Assembly (NCBI GenBank): GCA_963676335.1
Contig: OY781057.1
Span: forward strand, 248,001 to 312,000
Source: G963676335 sp963676335
GTDB lineage: Bacteria > Pseudomonadota > Alphaproteobacteria > Rickettsiales > Rickettsiaceae
Length of the DNA: 64,000 nt
Reading direction: 5' to 3'
Under the pieces are notes generated by a model. The model was not told where the DNA came from. It worked only from the letters and a program-made list of their open reading frames with translations, and ran no database searches. Shown piece by piece: positions 7,955-17,419 of the stretch; position 1 is the first letter of the stretch; every line of letters begins with the position of its first letter. A program made the translations under genes and the position numbers.

Positions 7955-9814
7955 TTACTCTTTTGTATTGTCAGATTCTGTGTTTGTTGTATTTTCTTCT
8001 GGAGAATTTTTTGAAGAAGAGTACATCTCTTGCCCTATTTTCATAGAGCTTTGAGTTAAATCATCAATTTTTTTATTTAATATATTAATATCTTCAGATT
8101 TTAATACTGCTTTCAAAGCTTCAATATCATCTTCTATTTTTTTCTTGGCGTCTGAAGTAATTTTATCTCCATAGTCTTTTAAGCTCTTTTCAGTATTATA
8201 TATAAGGCCATCAGCTTTATTTGTTGCTTCAATTAATTCTTTTCGTTTTTTATCTTCAGCAGCATTCATTTCTGCATCTTTAACCATTTTTTCAATTTCT
8301 TGCTCAGTTAAGCCACCTGAAGCTTGAATTACTATTTTTTGTTCTTTTCCACTAGCTTTATCATGAGCAGAAACGCTAACAATTCCATTAGCATCTATAT
8401 CAAATGTAACTTCAATTTGAGACATACCTCTTGGTGCTGGAGGTATTCCTTCTAACGTAAATTCTCCTAATAATTTATTTTGAGTAGCAATATGTCGTTC
8501 TCCTTGAAATACTCTAATAGTTACAGCTCTTTGATTATCTTCTGCAGTAGAAAATATTTGGCTTTTTTTAGTAGGAATTGCTGTATTTCGATCGATTAAT
8601 CTGGTAAATACGCCTCCTAGAGTTTCTATACCCAAAGATAAAGGAGTAACATCTACTAATACAATATCTGTTACTTTTTTTTCAAGTACCCCTGCTTGTA
8701 CGGCGGCTCCTAATGCTACGACTTCATCAGCATTTACACTTTTATTAGGCTCTCTATTAAAAAATTCTTTTACCTTTTCTATAACTTTAGGCATTCTAGT
8801 CATACCTCCAACTAAAACGACCTCTTTAATATCTGATGTTTTTATTCCTGCGTCTTTTAAAGCATTTTTGCAAGGTTGAATTGTTTTTTCAATTAAGTCT
8901 TCTACTAAAGATTCTAGTTTAGATCTAGTAAACTGTAAGTTTAAATGTTTCGGACCAGAGGCATCAGCAGTAATATACGGTAAATTGATATCAGTTTGTA
9001 TGGTAGAAGATAATTCTTTTTTAGCCTTTTCAGCAGCTTCTTTTAACCTCTGCAAAGCTAAAGGGTCGTTACGAAGGTTGATTCCACTTTCTTTTTTAAA
9101 CTCATCAATTAAATAATCAAGGATTCTTATATCAAAATCTTCTCCACCTAAAAATGTATCTCCATTAGTAGATTTAACTTCAAAAACGCCTTCTCCGATT
9201 TCTAAAATTGATACATCGAAAGTCCCTCCTCCTAAATCAAAAACAGCAATGATTTTACTATCAATCTTATCAAAACCATATGCTAATGCAGCAGCCGTTG
9301 GTTCGTTAATTATTCTCAATACTTCAAGGCCAGCGATACGGCCAGCGTCTTTTGTAGCTTGTCTTTGAGCGTCATTAAAATAAGCTGGAACCGTTATTAC
9401 AGCTTGAGTTACTTTTTCTCCTAAGTAATTTTCTGCAGTTTCTTTCATTTTTTGCAAAACATATGCCCCCATTTGACTAGGAGAATATTTTTTTCCATCT
9501 ACTTCTATCCAAGCATCTCCATTTTCAGCTTCAACGATGTTATATGGAACAAGGTGCTGATCTTTTTTTACTGTCGGATCATTATACCTCCTTCCTATTA
9601 GGCGTTTGCTAGCAAAAATAGTACGTTTATGATTAGTTACCGCTTGTCTTTTTGCTGAATCGCCTATTAAAATTTCTTCACTATTAGTAAAAGCTACCAT
9701 TGAAGGAGTAACGCGTACTCCTTCTGTATTAGCAATAATCCTAGGTTCTTTCCCTTCCATAATTGCTACACAGGAGTTAGTAGTTCCTAAATCTATACCA
9801 ATTATTCTTGCCAT
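7955..9814 (-). CDS. dnaK: Chaperone DnaK (Hsp70)
   Basis: ATP-dependent cytoplasmic Hsp70 chaperone. The N-terminus [17 protein letters not shown] is the canonical start, so I use the ATG at 9814, preceded by GAGG at 10 nt, rather than the in-frame TTG 18 nt upstream. Visible landmarks are the phosphate-loop motif [38 protein letters not shown], the hinge [13 protein letters not shown] and the substrate-binding domain with [13 protein letters not shown]. The tail after residue 600 is short and ends in charged residues. No dnaJ lies beside it. A second Hsp70, hscA, is at 48297-50042. Confidence 0.97.
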   Translation of the reverse strand: MARIIGIDLGTTNSCVAIMEGKEPRIIANTEGVRVTPSMVAFTNSEEILIGDSAKRQAVTNHKRTIFASKRLIGRRYNDPTVKKDQHLVPYNIVEAENGDAWIEVDGKKYSPSQMGAYVLQKMKETAENYLGEKVTQAVITVPAYFNDAQRQATKDAGRIAGLEVLRIINEPTAAALAYGFDKIDSKIIAVFDLGGGTFDVSILEIGEGVFEVKSTNGDTFLGGEDFDIRILDYLIDEFKKESGINLRNDPLALQRLKEAAEKAKKELSSTIQTDINLPYITADASGPKHLNLQFTRSKLESLVEDLIEKTIQPCKNALKDAGIKTSDIKEVVLVGGMTRMPKVIEKVKEFFNREPNKSVNADEVVALGAAVQAGVLEKKVTDIVLVDVTPLSLGIETLGGVFTRLIDRNTAIPTKKSQIFSTAEDNQRAVTIRVFQGERHIATQNKLLGEFTLEGIPPAPRGMSQIEVTFDIDANGIVSVSAHDKASGKEQKIVIQASGGLTEQEIEKMVKDAEMNAAEDKKRKELIEATNKADGLIYNTEKSLKDYGDKITSDAKKKIEDDIEALKAVLKSEDINILNKKIDDLTQSSMKIGQEMYSSSKNSPEENTTNTESDNTKE

Positions 9815-9855
9815 ATATTTTATTAACCTCAATAAATATTAATTTATGAATTTTT

Positions 9856-9884
9856 TTGTTGATTGTTTTCTATTTGGATATAGT
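9856..9884 (+). promoter_or_regulatory. Candidate sigma70-type promoter for the HtrA-like protease
   Basis: TTGTTG (9856-9861), a 17-bp spacer and TATAGT (9879-9884) lie about 40 bp before the ATG at 9924, in the divergent gap with dnaK. The match is reasonable but the region is AT-rich, so chance similarity is possible. Confidence 0.35.
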
Positions 9885-9923
9885 GTATAAAAATTATATT
9901 ACAAGTCTTTTTTTAGGGTTTTA

Positions 9924-11378
9924 ATGTTAAAAAAACTATATTTTTTTGTATTAGTTATCTTTCTTAGTGAGATAGCAGGGGCTGATATAAAACCAGAAAT
10001 TCTGGAAAATGTGAAAAAAAGCATTGTGCGTATAGATGTACAAATGTCTCTTGCAGCTTATGGAGATGCTGGAAGAGGTATAGGCACAGGATTTATTGTT
10101 GATAAAAAGTTAGGATTAATTGTAACTAATCAGCATGTTTGTGGAGCTAATGGTGTCGCTAATTACTTTATTACATTCGATACAGGTCAACAAATAGAAG
10201 CTAAGCTTTTGTATTATGATCTATGGCAAGATTACGGAGTTCTAAAAGTTGTACCAGCGCTTATGCCACAAGGAGCAAAAGAAATTAAATTTAGTACTGT
10301 CCCTCCAGAACAATATCAGCCAGTTTTCATGGTAGGCAATAACGAAGCTCAGGAATTTTCTTTGCAAACAGGGTATCTATCAAATCTCTATTCTATAGAG
10401 GGAACGATGCCTCAGCATTCATATATAATTAATTTTAATGGAGCGGCTGGTAGCAGTGGATCTCCTTTACTTGACAAAGAAGGAAATATTTTAGGAATAA
10501 TATATGGAGGAGCAAAAACTTTTGAAATAGCTCTCAAAGGAGAATACATACTTGATGCTATAACAGAACTAAGAAAAAACAATGTTCCTCAAAGAAAACA
10601 TGTGGGGATGTTATGTGAGTTATATTCATTGGATAAAGCTGTAAGACATAGAAATTTTCCTAAAGAAGTTGCTAGTGAGTATATAAAGAAAAATCCTCAG
10701 ATGTATAATAAAGTAGTAGCTGTAAAAAGTATTATTAAAGATTCTCCAGCAGAGGGAATATTGAATTCAGGAGATATATTATGGAAAATTGATGATGTTC
10801 CTATAACTGCGAGCCTTTATACGTTAGATCATAGGATGAATATATCAAAAAAGGATAATGTCAAATTAACTATTTATAGAGATGGAAAATTAATAGAAAA
10901 GCTAGTTAATTTATATGATATTAATAAAAATAAAATAACTAAAATTTTGAATTTTGGAGGAGCAACTTTTTTTCAAGTAGATGATATGGCTAGTAGTAAA
11001 TCAGGAATACCTTTAGGTACATTGGTAATAGCCAATATTCAAAGAGGAAGTAGTTTCAGTTCTATATCTCAATATTCGTTTTGGCAAGACAATAAAGAAA
11101 ATTATCGAATCATTCCACTTAGCTTTGGAGTGCATAAAGTAAGCAATATAGAGGATGTTATAAAAGTAATTCCTAAATTAAAAAAATTTGTTACCTTTGA
11201 ATTTATAAATGCGCAGCCGTATTTTTATAATTTTAATAATATTTTAGTGACTAGTCATGATAATATTGTAGCAGATATAATTTTAGATAGTGCTGATTCT
11301 CAAGGGAAAGTATTCGAATTTGATACCAAAGAATTGGAGTGGAAGGTGGAGTATATAAATACTGTTTTAGAAAAGTGA
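9924..11378 (+). CDS. Secreted trypsin-like serine protease with PDZ domain (HtrA/Deg-like)
   Basis: Predicted periplasmic quality-control protease. An N-terminal signal peptide (residues 1-19, ending near EIAGA) is followed by a trypsin-fold domain with a visible catalytic triad: H71 in TNQHVCG, D103 in LWQDYGVLKV and S178 in GSSGSPL. A PDZ-like domain follows at about residues 235-310 (IIKDSPAEGILNSGDILWKID). The remaining C-terminal 170 residues may hold a second, diverged PDZ. At 484 residues it matches DegP-type length, but the divergence from DegP is large, so I give no symbol. It overlaps holC by four bases (GTGA). Confidence 0.88.
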   Translation: MLKKLYFFVLVIFLSEIAGADIKPEILENVKKSIVRIDVQMSLAAYGDAGRGIGTGFIVDKKLGLIVTNQHVCGANGVANYFITFDTGQQIEAKLLYYDLWQDYGVLKVVPALMPQGAKEIKFSTVPPEQYQPVFMVGNNEAQEFSLQTGYLSNLYSIEGTMPQHSYIINFNGAAGSSGSPLLDKEGNILGIIYGGAKTFEIALKGEYILDAITELRKNNVPQRKHVGMLCELYSLDKAVRHRNFPKEVASEYIKKNPQMYNKVVAVKSIIKDSPAEGILNSGDILWKIDDVPITASLYTLDHRMNISKKDNVKLTIYRDGKLIEKLVNLYDINKNKITKILNFGGATFFQVDDMASSKSGIPLGTLVIANIQRGSSFSSISQYSFWQDNKENYRIIPLSFGVHKVSNIEDVIKVIPKLKKFVTFEFINAQPYFYNFNNILVTSHDNIVADIILDSADSQGKVFEFDTKELEWKVEYINTVLEK

Positions 11379-11812
11379 ATTATGAACAACTTAGTATTGC
11401 TTTTTATCATGTGTGTCAACAAACTTTAGAAAAAGCGATATGTAAATTAGTATCAGAAATATATAAAAACAAAGAGAGCATTGTTATAAAGACGCCAGAT
11501 ATTACATTACAGGAATCTATTAATAGGGCGCTTTGGACTTTTGAAAAAAGATCTTTTTTTCCACATGGAAGTAGTTTGGATCCAGAAGAGGCGTCTCAGC
11601 CTATATATTTAACTTTAAAGGACAATATTCCCAATCAAGCAAAAGTATTAATATTAGTATCGTTACATGATTGGATATTGCCTAGGGAGAACACTATAAA
11701 AAAAATTTTTATTGCATTTAATGAAGATAATCAAGAAGAATTATCTCTTATTAGGCAAAAATATTTGGATTTAAAGCAACAGAAGTATAATCTTGAGTAT
11801 TTTAAAATATAA
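11375..11812 (+). CDS. holC: DNA polymerase III chi subunit
   Basis: HolC is the clamp-loader accessory subunit that links DNA polymerase III to SSB. The family pattern is recognisable: N-terminal IAFYHV, then [14 protein letters not shown], later [13 protein letters not shown] and QPIYLTL, and the acidic tail with EDNQEEL. I place the start at GTG 11375, giving [13 protein letters not shown] and the common 4-base GTGA overlap with the preceding protease; the longer frame from 11339 would add 12 residues unlike the family. The result is 145 residues. obgE follows after 14 bp. Confidence 0.85.
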   Translation: MNYEQLSIAFYHVCQQTLEKAICKLVSEIYKNKESIVIKTPDITLQESINRALWTFEKRSFFPHGSSLDPEEASQPIYLTLKDNIPNQAKVLILVSLHDWILPRENTIKKIFIAFNEDNQEELSLIRQKYLDLKQQKYNLEYFKI

Positions 11813-11826
11813 AATGGTCTATAGTC

Positions 11827-12819
11827 GTGAATTTTATTGACGAAGTTAAAATCTTTTTACGTAGCGGGAATGGAGGAAATGGATGTGTAAGTTTTTTACG
11901 TGAAAAATTTAGGCCTAATGGAGGGCCAAATGGGGGAAATGGAGGAAATGGAGGAAGTATTATTTTTCATAGTACTTCATCATTAAACACATTAATCCAT
12001 TTTAGATATAAACAGCATTTCTATGCACAAAGTGGTGAATCTGGAAAAAGCAAAAATTGCAGTGGAAAATCAAGAGATGCTTTGATTTTAGAAGTGCCTG
12101 TCGGTACTCAAATTATTACTGAGAATGCAGAGAATTTAATTTACGATTTTGATAATTCAGATCAATATTTTGAAATATTATCAGGAGGGAAGGGTGGATG
12201 TGGAAATAGTTGTTTTAAATCATCTATTAATCAAGCTCCTAGGTCTTCTACGAAAGGGGAATTGGGAAGTGAGGTATGTGTATGGTTGAAATTGAAATTA
12301 TTGTCAGATGTAGGATTAGTAGGAATGCCTAACGCAGGTAAGTCTACTTTTCTTTCATGCGTTAGTGCAGCTAGGCCAAAAATAGCAGATTATCCATTTA
12401 CAACACTAGTTCCTAGCTTAGGAGTAGTAAATTTTCAGGATCAAGAATTTATATTAGCAGATATTCCAGGGCTAATTGAAGGGGCGCATCTTGGACATGG
12501 ATTAGGTGATCGATTTTTAAAACATATTGAAAGATGTAAAATTATTGTACATCTAATAGATTGTACTCATAAAGATGTATTAAATACATATCTAACTGTA
12601 AAAAAAGAAATGGAATCTTATTCTATTAATTTAGTCAATAAGCAAGAAATAATATGTCTTAATAAAGTTGAAATGCTTAATTTAGAGGAGCTGGAGGAAA
12701 AGGTAGCATGCATAAGTCAAGCATTTGATAATAAAAAGGTACATACTATTTCTTCTTACTCTAATATAGGAATTAATTTAGTATTACAAGATATCCTTAA
12801 TCGACTTAATGAATTTTAA
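11827..12819 (+). CDS. obgE: GTPase Obg/CgtA
   Basis: Essential ribosome-associated GTPase acting in large-subunit maturation and growth control. The N-terminal glycine-rich Obg domain (about 1-155) has [14 protein letters not shown] and runs of GGNGG. The G domain follows with GMPNAGKST (G1, near residue 167), [16 protein letters not shown] (G3 region) and NKVE (G4). The start codon is GTG at 11827, giving [14 protein letters not shown], the family N-terminus. At 330 residues it lacks a C-terminal OCT extension, which is usual in alphaproteobacteria. It is the last gene of the protease-holC-obgE unit. Confidence 0.96.
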   Translation: MNFIDEVKIFLRSGNGGNGCVSFLREKFRPNGGPNGGNGGNGGSIIFHSTSSLNTLIHFRYKQHFYAQSGESGKSKNCSGKSRDALILEVPVGTQIITENAENLIYDFDNSDQYFEILSGGKGGCGNSCFKSSINQAPRSSTKGELGSEVCVWLKLKLLSDVGLVGMPNAGKSTFLSCVSAARPKIADYPFTTLVPSLGVVNFQDQEFILADIPGLIEGAHLGHGLGDRFLKHIERCKIIVHLIDCTHKDVLNTYLTVKKEMESYSINLVNKQEIICLNKVEMLNLEELEEKVACISQAFDNKKVHTISSYSNIGINLVLQDILNRLNEF

Positions 12820-12954
12820 AAAAAGAAATTAGTCGCTTCTTCTTAATATATTGAAATTATCGATTCTTAATGAGAGTTAGGTTTTTTTAGAACATATTTA
12901 CCTTGCAAAAATAAAAAATACTGAGAAAGCATTAAAAAACTATAACAAAGAATT

Positions 12955-13405
12955 ATAGTATTGTGAGTAGAAAAATTTTTAATCCAACACTGAGTGCATT
13001 AGTTAGTGGTAATATATTTGAAGATAATAATAGAGTATATCAAGCTTGTGCGATGAATACTCAGCTATGCTTAATATTGCTAGCCAAACTCTAGATCAAA
13101 TAACTGGTATTTGAGTGCAAAGTAGAATGTATAAGTGCTGCTACTGATAACAATGGTGTCGATGACGAAGCAAGAAAATTAGCTAAAGATTATGGAATAA
13201 CAGGTTTACCTGCTAATGTAGTAGCCAACCAAAGCGCTGTAGCTTTTAAAGTTACACTAAATAGAGAGGCTTTTATTGGTTGCCAGTTTGTTAATGAGGA
13301 ATTTAATGCTGGTTGTATTAGTAAGGTAAATGATTTACAGAGTGCTAATACTTTCGCTACTTTGATTCAAAGTGAGTTAAATAAAGTAACTGTAAAGCAA
13401 ACAAA
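12955..13405 (+). pseudogene. Decayed protein gene of unknown identity
   Basis: Coding-like sequence broken by frame changes. One frame reads VSRKIFNPTLSALVSGNIF from about 12964; it continues as MLNIASQTLDQITGI from about 13067 and then, after another shift, as a long frame from about 13106 containing DDEARKLAKDYGITGLPANV and REAFIGCQFVNEEFNAG. The last frame runs without a break into the antisense IS630 remnant near 13400, where the original C-terminus seems to have been replaced. I do not recognise the protein. There is no intact start with a ribosome-binding site. Confidence 0.4.
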
Positions 13406-13800
13406 GTATATAGATATTAACACTATGCAAGGGGAGTTTTCTCTTCCATCCATTAAAAGTTGGCAAAGTTTTGTTTTTATTTTTTCGTATCCAGCCACAT
13501 CTAGCCCTTATTTGGTATTGCGGATGAACATTGTATAGCATAAATCTATGAGGTAGAGACATTTATATTTTTAAGAACAAAAGTAGCAGTATCTGAGAAG
13601 TCTGAAAATTCATGAATAACATTCCTAATTTTATACTTAATCTTGAACCAATAATGCTCAATTGGATTTAAATCAGGCGAATATGTAGGAAAAAACAAGA
13701 TATTGCATTTTTTAAATTCTATCAATTCCTTAACTTTTTGTGTGCGATGGAATGAAATATTATCCATGACCACCGTTTGTCCTTGTTCTAAATGATCAAT
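13377..13800 (-). pseudogene. IS630-family transposase remnants
   Basis: Two transposase pieces on the minus strand. The piece at 13546-13800 reads EQGQTVVMDNISFHRT and then FPTYSPDLNPIEHYWFKIK, the second aspartate and final glutamate regions of an IS630 DDE transposase. The piece at 13377-13562 contains NVHPQYQ and ARCGWIRKNKNKTLPTF, which normally lie N-terminal to the DN motif, so the order is scrambled: either two decayed copies abut or an internal rearrangement occurred. No complete open frame or terminal repeats remain. Confidence 0.75.
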
Positions 13801-13950
13801 TTATTATCTTTTATTTGTCTCTATCGTATAAATTCATACTGAAAGACAGCTATTATGCGGAACTTCTGCAATTAAAATTAATTTGAAATTAATATTCAAT
13901 TTTTTATGAAGCTATCGCTAGATAAGATATTAGTAATTTTTACATATAAT

Positions 13951-14025
13951 TGGTGCCGGATGTAAGATTCGAACTAACGACCTACCGCTTACAAAGCGGT
14001 TGCTCTACCACTGAGCTAATCCGGC
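13951..14025 (-). tRNA. tRNA-Thr (anticodon TGT)
   Basis: On the minus strand: acceptor GCCGGAT paired with ATCCGGC, D-arm AGCTCAGTGGTAGAGC, anticodon stem ACCGC/GCGGT around loop TTTGTAA (anticodon TGT), T-arm GTTCGAATC, and an encoded CCA end (13951-13953). It lies 18 bp upstream of nothing coding on its own strand and directly after fliE. Confidence 0.96.
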
Positions 14026-14043
14026 ATTTTATATTCTTTTGTA

Positions 14044-14445
14044 TTAAATCGCCATATGGAGAATATCTTCCCACGCTTTTACAAATTTATTACGTAATTC
14101 AATTACTTTAGAAAGTTCATGTTTTGCTTCAGTAATGGAAATAACTGTATCTACTAAAGATGCATCATTAACTAAAGATTTTTGAGTATAAATATCTTGC
14201 GCATTTATTTTCTTTCTCAAGACATCAATATGCGTTGCTACATTAATAGCCTGAGTATTTGACTCAGAGATTATATTTTTCAGATTAGAACTTTGCATAT
14301 AATTTAGTATTTCTTCAGGAGTCATATGAGCAAATTTATTAAAGCTCCCTTCAACTAAATTTTTAAAATTTTTTTCAGCAATTTTAGTAAAATTTTGTGA
14401 AAAATCACTTTTTACAACCGCTGAAACTCCAACTATTTCAGTCAT
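14044..14445 (-). CDS. fliE: Flagellar hook-basal body protein FliE
   Basis: FliE joins the MS ring to the proximal rod. The C-terminal part, VDTVISITEAKHELSKVIELRNKFVKAWEDILHMAI read in shorter blocks (ITEAKHELSKVIELRNK, then AWEDILHM), matches the family end in which a conserved arginine-rich amphipathic helix closes with an I-L/M-x-M-x-I tail. The N-terminal 60 residues are variable, as usual. At 133 residues it is a little longer than typical FliE (about 100). It is the third gene of the flgB-flgC-fliE rod operon, 7 bp after flgC. Confidence 0.87.
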   Translation of the reverse strand: MTEIVGVSAVVKSDFSQNFTKIAEKNFKNLVEGSFNKFAHMTPEEILNYMQSSNLKNIISESNTQAINVATHIDVLRKKINAQDIYTQKSLVNDASLVDTVISITEAKHELSKVIELRNKFVKAWEDILHMAI

Positions 14446-14452
14446 ATTTTTT

Positions 14453-15097
14453 TTATTTTAAAATATCTATAGTTTTTTGCACCATATTTTTAGTTACGTC
14501 GATAATATTTATATTAGCTTCATAACTACGTTGAGCTTCTAAGCTATCTGCTTTTTCAATAGCTTGTATTACATTAGGAAACTTTACATACCCATATACA
14601 TCTGCTGCAGGATGGGTAGGAGAATATTTCATTTTAAAATCACTATTATCATAAGAATATTTACGGACAATAACAATATGTGTTTTCAGTTTATCATTAT
14701 ATTTGTTCTTAGCAAAAATAATTTTTCTTCTATACGGTTCTTCTTCTGGAGTTATTGCTACTGAATCTTCATTTGCTAAATTTTCTGCGATAATTTTTAA
14801 TCTTTCGCTTTGAAATTTAGCTCCGTGGCCAGCAATTTCAATAGCATTTTGTAAGCTATCCCCTAACGCAATTGAAGACCTATTTACGAAGAAAATTATG
14901 AACACACTACTCGTAAATGAAAGCTTGAAAATACGAAGCCAGACTTCAAAAAAAGCTAGGAGCGAAGGAAGTAAGTAGCGCAGCATATTTTTGACGTATA
15001 TGAGTAACGCAGTTTTCAAGCGACGACGCCAATTTTTGAAGTCTGGCAAGTATACAACTCCAACTATATTTAAGACTATGGAAAACAAATATCCCAT
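14453..15097 (-). CDS. flgC: Flagellar rod protein FlgC with an in-frame palindromic repeat insertion
   Basis: FlgC is a proximal rod protein. The conserved core starts near residue 76 of this 214-residue reading: SSIALGDSLQNAIEIAG, then ERLKIIAENLANED, and the C-terminal block AQRSYEANINIIDVTKNMVQ. I place the start at ATG 15097 (MGYLFSIVLNI), preceded by AAAGGAT and 4 nt after the flgB stop. Between the first 14 residues and the core lie about 50 residues that are the translation of a palindromic repeat (14910-15055) found elsewhere between genes. The frame stays open across it, so the protein may carry a hydrophobic, basic N-terminal insert; it could instead be processed or be non-functional. 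Confidence 0.85.
   Translation of the reverse strand: MGYLFSIVLNIVGVVYLPDFKNWRRRLKTALLIYVKNMLRYLLPSLLAFFEVWLRIFKLSFTSSVFIIFFVNRSSIALGDSLQNAIEIAGHGAKFQSERLKIIAENLANEDSVAITPEEEPYRRKIIFAKNKYNDKLKTHIVIVRKYSYDNSDFKMKYSPTHPAADVYGYVKFPNVIQAIEKADSLEAQRSYEANINIIDVTKNMVQKTIDILK
14910..15055 (-). repeat. Palindromic repeat element, copy A (inside flgC)
   Basis: About 146 bp with 15-bp inverted ends GCCAGACTTCAAAAA (14938-14952) and TTTTTGAAGTCTGGC (15033-15047). Read on the minus strand it matches copies B (19692-19910) and C (51241-51413) in order: CTTCAAAAATTGGCG, a GAAAACTGCGTT unit, ACTCATATACGTCAAA, TTCCTTCGCTCCTAGC, TTTTTGAAGTCTGGC, TTCGTATTTTCAAGC. It contains only one copy of the internal 14-bp unit and keeps the flgC frame open. 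Confidence 0.88.
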
Positions 15098-15101
15098 TAT
15101 A

Positions 15102-15512
15102 TTATCCTTTCGAATCATTGCCGACTGCAGCATTAAGTAAATCATAAGTTTTTTTATAAGTATCTACTAATTTATTATAAAGTAGCTGATTATTGCTAAC
15201 CTCTAGCGCTTGTTGTTGTAAAGATACGTTATTTTGATTTGGTTTAAGTTCCACATTTACTATGTCTTTTACAACAGGATATTCATCTTTCAAGTACATT
15301 CTTCCTTTTATATGAGTTTTTGAAGTTACAGTTAAAGAAATTTGTTTAAAAGAATTAGAATTTAACTTTACTAACTCATTAAATGTTTGAGGGATCTCAA
15401 CTGTTTTTGTTTTATATCCTGGGGTATTTACATTAGCTATATTTTGAGATAAGGTTTCATGTTTTAAAGTAGCTAATTGTAAAAATTGTTGTAATACAAC
15501 AGGAGTAAACAT
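15102..15512 (-). CDS. flgB: Flagellar basal-body rod protein FlgB
   Basis: FlgB forms the most proximal rod segment. The N-terminal signature LKHETLSQNIANVNTPGYKTK (split here: LKHETLSQNIANVN, then TPGYKTK) at about residues 16-36 is the conserved rod/hook motif; the C-terminal heptad region with QQQALEVSNNQLLYN is also typical. At 136 residues it has normal length. It is the first gene of the minus-strand flgB-flgC-fliE unit; flgC starts 4 nt after its stop. Confidence 0.94.
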   Translation of the reverse strand: MFTPVVLQQFLQLATLKHETLSQNIANVNTPGYKTKTVEIPQTFNELVKLNSNSFKQISLTVTSKTHIKGRMYLKDEYPVVKDIVNVELKPNQNNVSLQQQALEVSNNQLLYNKLVDTYKKTYDLLNAAVGNDSKG

Positions 15513-15574
15513 ACCAATCTTGTAATTAATTATAATTAAATTTTATATTCTCTTAATAAGTATTGTCAATACAA

Positions 15575-15784
15575 TTAATAGGGATTTCTTTCTTTGTCTC
15601 TATGTTCAGGTATTACATGTTGTTTGCAAAAATTAGAAGCAACATTTTCCGATACATCCTTTGCATATCCTAAACTTTCTAAAATCAACTTAATATTTTT
15701 TTTTATGATAAATGGATCTTTTTTTTGGGGATATCTCAATGTTCTTAAATGATTTCGTATAGTTGATGGTATTAAGGAGTGCAT
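15575..15784 (-). CDS. Small conserved-looking hypothetical protein
   Basis: A 69-residue basic protein that I do not recognise. It contains SLGYAKDVSENVASNFC and ends with EHRDKERNPY. It has no membrane segment or signal peptide. It precedes flgB by about 60 bp on the same strand, and no strong ribosome-binding site is visible. Its composition looks like protein rather than random AT-rich sequence, but the short length keeps this uncertain. Confidence 0.45.
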   Translation of the reverse strand: MHSLIPSTIRNHLRTLRYPQKKDPFIIKKNIKLILESLGYAKDVSENVASNFCKQHVIPEHRDKERNPY

Positions 15785-16198
15785 AAAAATAATTAATATA
15801 TAGTTAATACGATACTAGTTTCTTTTAATCTTTTAGTCAAGTAAATATTAAAAGTATTAACTTTAGATGTCGTTAAGATTAAAGTATATACACAGTAAGT
15901 TTAAGTATATAGAGTTTATTATATGTTAAAGAAGTATTCTTATATAATGTACAGAATATCGATTTTTATATGATTGGTATACTGGGATTTATCAATATAA
16001 GAGATTTAAGTAATTAAATTGGAGTTATATTTAAAAGAGTATTTTCGTAATAAAAAAGATACATAAAATCAATATGCAATTTCCATTCAGTGAGGATGAA
16101 AAGATATAACTTTTTTACAAATTAAAATGTTATTTTTGATAAAAAATTAATATAAACTTCCTGCTAAATTGATTATTATAATAATTATATGAAAAAAT
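15785..16198. other. Intergenic region, no recognised feature
   Basis: About 410 bp of very AT-rich DNA between divergent genes. I see no open frame of useful length, no tRNA and no copy of the local repeats. It presumably holds the promoters of the small hypothetical gene and of the thiolase gene. Confidence 0.5.
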
Positions 16199-17392
16199 AT
16201 GGGTATAAATATGTTAAATGTTGCTTATATCGTTGCGGTAAAGCGTAGCGCAATATGTAATTTTATGGGTAACTTTAGTTCTTTAAGTGCAGTTAAATTA
16301 GGGTCAATGGTAATTCAATCTTTATTAAAGGAATCAAAAATTGATGGGTCTTTCCTTTCAGAGGTTATCATAGGACAAGTATTAACTGGGGGATTGGGAC
16401 AAAATGTTGCTAGACAGTCTAGTATCAAAGCTGGTATTCCTAAAGAAATACCGGCTTTCTCAGTAAATAAAGTTTGTGGATCTGGTTTAAAAGCAATTGA
16501 ATTAGCTGCTCAGTCTATTATTAGTGGGAATGCGGATTTAATAATTGCTGGAGGACAAGAAAGCATGTCAACAGCTATGCATGCAGCTTTAGTTAGATCT
16601 GGGGTGAGATTTGGCGATTCTAGGTTAGTGGATATGATGTTATATGATGGATTAACTGATGCGTTTTCTTCTAATTTAATGGGAATAACAGCTGAGAATA
16701 TTGCAAATCAGTTTAATATTTCTAGAGAAGATCAGGATATGTTTGCTTATGAGTCTCAGCAAAAAGCTATTAAAGCTCAAGCTACAGGTGCATTTGATTA
16801 TGAAATAAATCCTATAAAAGTTATCCTTCAAAAGAAAGAAGTGATAATTGATAAGGATGAGTTTATTAAACATGATGTTAGCTTGGAAAAATTATCTAAA
16901 ATGAAACCAGCTTTTAAAACTAATGGGTCTGTTACTGCTGGAAATTCATCTGGCATTAATGATGGAGCTGCATTCGTAGTGATTGCTTCAGAGGCAGCGA
17001 TAAAGAAATATAATTTAACCCCAATAGCCAAAATTATTTCTTGTGCTTCGGGCGGAGTTGATCCCAATATCATGGGCACTGGTCCTATACCAGCAGTAAA
17101 ATTAGCGCTTAAAAGGGCGAATTGGCAAATAAATGATTTAGATTTAGTAGAAAGTAATGAGGCTTTTGCTGTTCAATCTATTTGTGTAAATCGAGAATTA
17201 GGATGGAATACAGAAATTGTAAATGTTAATGGAGGAGCATTAGCTTTAGGACATCCTATTGGAGCAAGTGGGGCTAGAATTGTAGTAACTTTATTATCTG
17301 AATTGCAAAAAAGAAAACAAGCAAATAAAGCACTAGCTTCGTTGTGTATTGGGGGAGGAATGGGGATTGCGATGTGTTTTGAAAAATGTTAA
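16199..17392 (+). CDS. Acetyl-CoA acetyltransferase (thiolase)
   Basis: Condenses or cleaves acetyl-CoA/acetoacetyl-CoA. Catalytic residues are visible: nucleophile Cys in NKVCGSGLKA (residue 93 from the first ATG), His in GGALALGHPIGASGAR, and the second Cys in SLCIGGGMG. Starting at the internal ATG 16211 (MLNVAYIVAVKRS) would place the nucleophile at 89, its usual number, so that start is the better guess. The length, about 393-397 residues, is typical of PhaA/AtoB. No phaB or phaC lies beside it; fabG at 41728 could supply a reductase. Whether it serves polyhydroxybutyrate or acetoacetate metabolism is unknown. Confidence 0.94.
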   Translation: MGINMLNVAYIVAVKRSAICNFMGNFSSLSAVKLGSMVIQSLLKESKIDGSFLSEVIIGQVLTGGLGQNVARQSSIKAGIPKEIPAFSVNKVCGSGLKAIELAAQSIISGNADLIIAGGQESMSTAMHAALVRSGVRFGDSRLVDMMLYDGLTDAFSSNLMGITAENIANQFNISREDQDMFAYESQQKAIKAQATGAFDYEINPIKVILQKKEVIIDKDEFIKHDVSLEKLSKMKPAFKTNGSVTAGNSSGINDGAAFVVIASEAAIKKYNLTPIAKIISCASGGVDPNIMGTGPIPAVKLALKRANWQINDLDLVESNEAFAVQSICVNRELGWNTEIVNVNGGALALGHPIGASGARIVVTLLSELQKRKQANKALASLCIGGGMGIAMCFEKC

Positions 17393-17419
17393 CTTATTTT
17401 TTAGAGATTATTTTGTAAT

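Noticed and set aside
9815..9832. Six-residue N-terminal extension of DnaK from a TTG
   Set aside because: The TTG overlaps the GAGG ribosome-binding site of the canonical ATG start [10 protein letters not shown].
13420..13538. Extension of the decayed plus-strand frame (after 13400) as part of a real protein
   Set aside because: This part is antisense to the IS630 transposase fragment with VHPQYQ, so it is fortuitous read-through.
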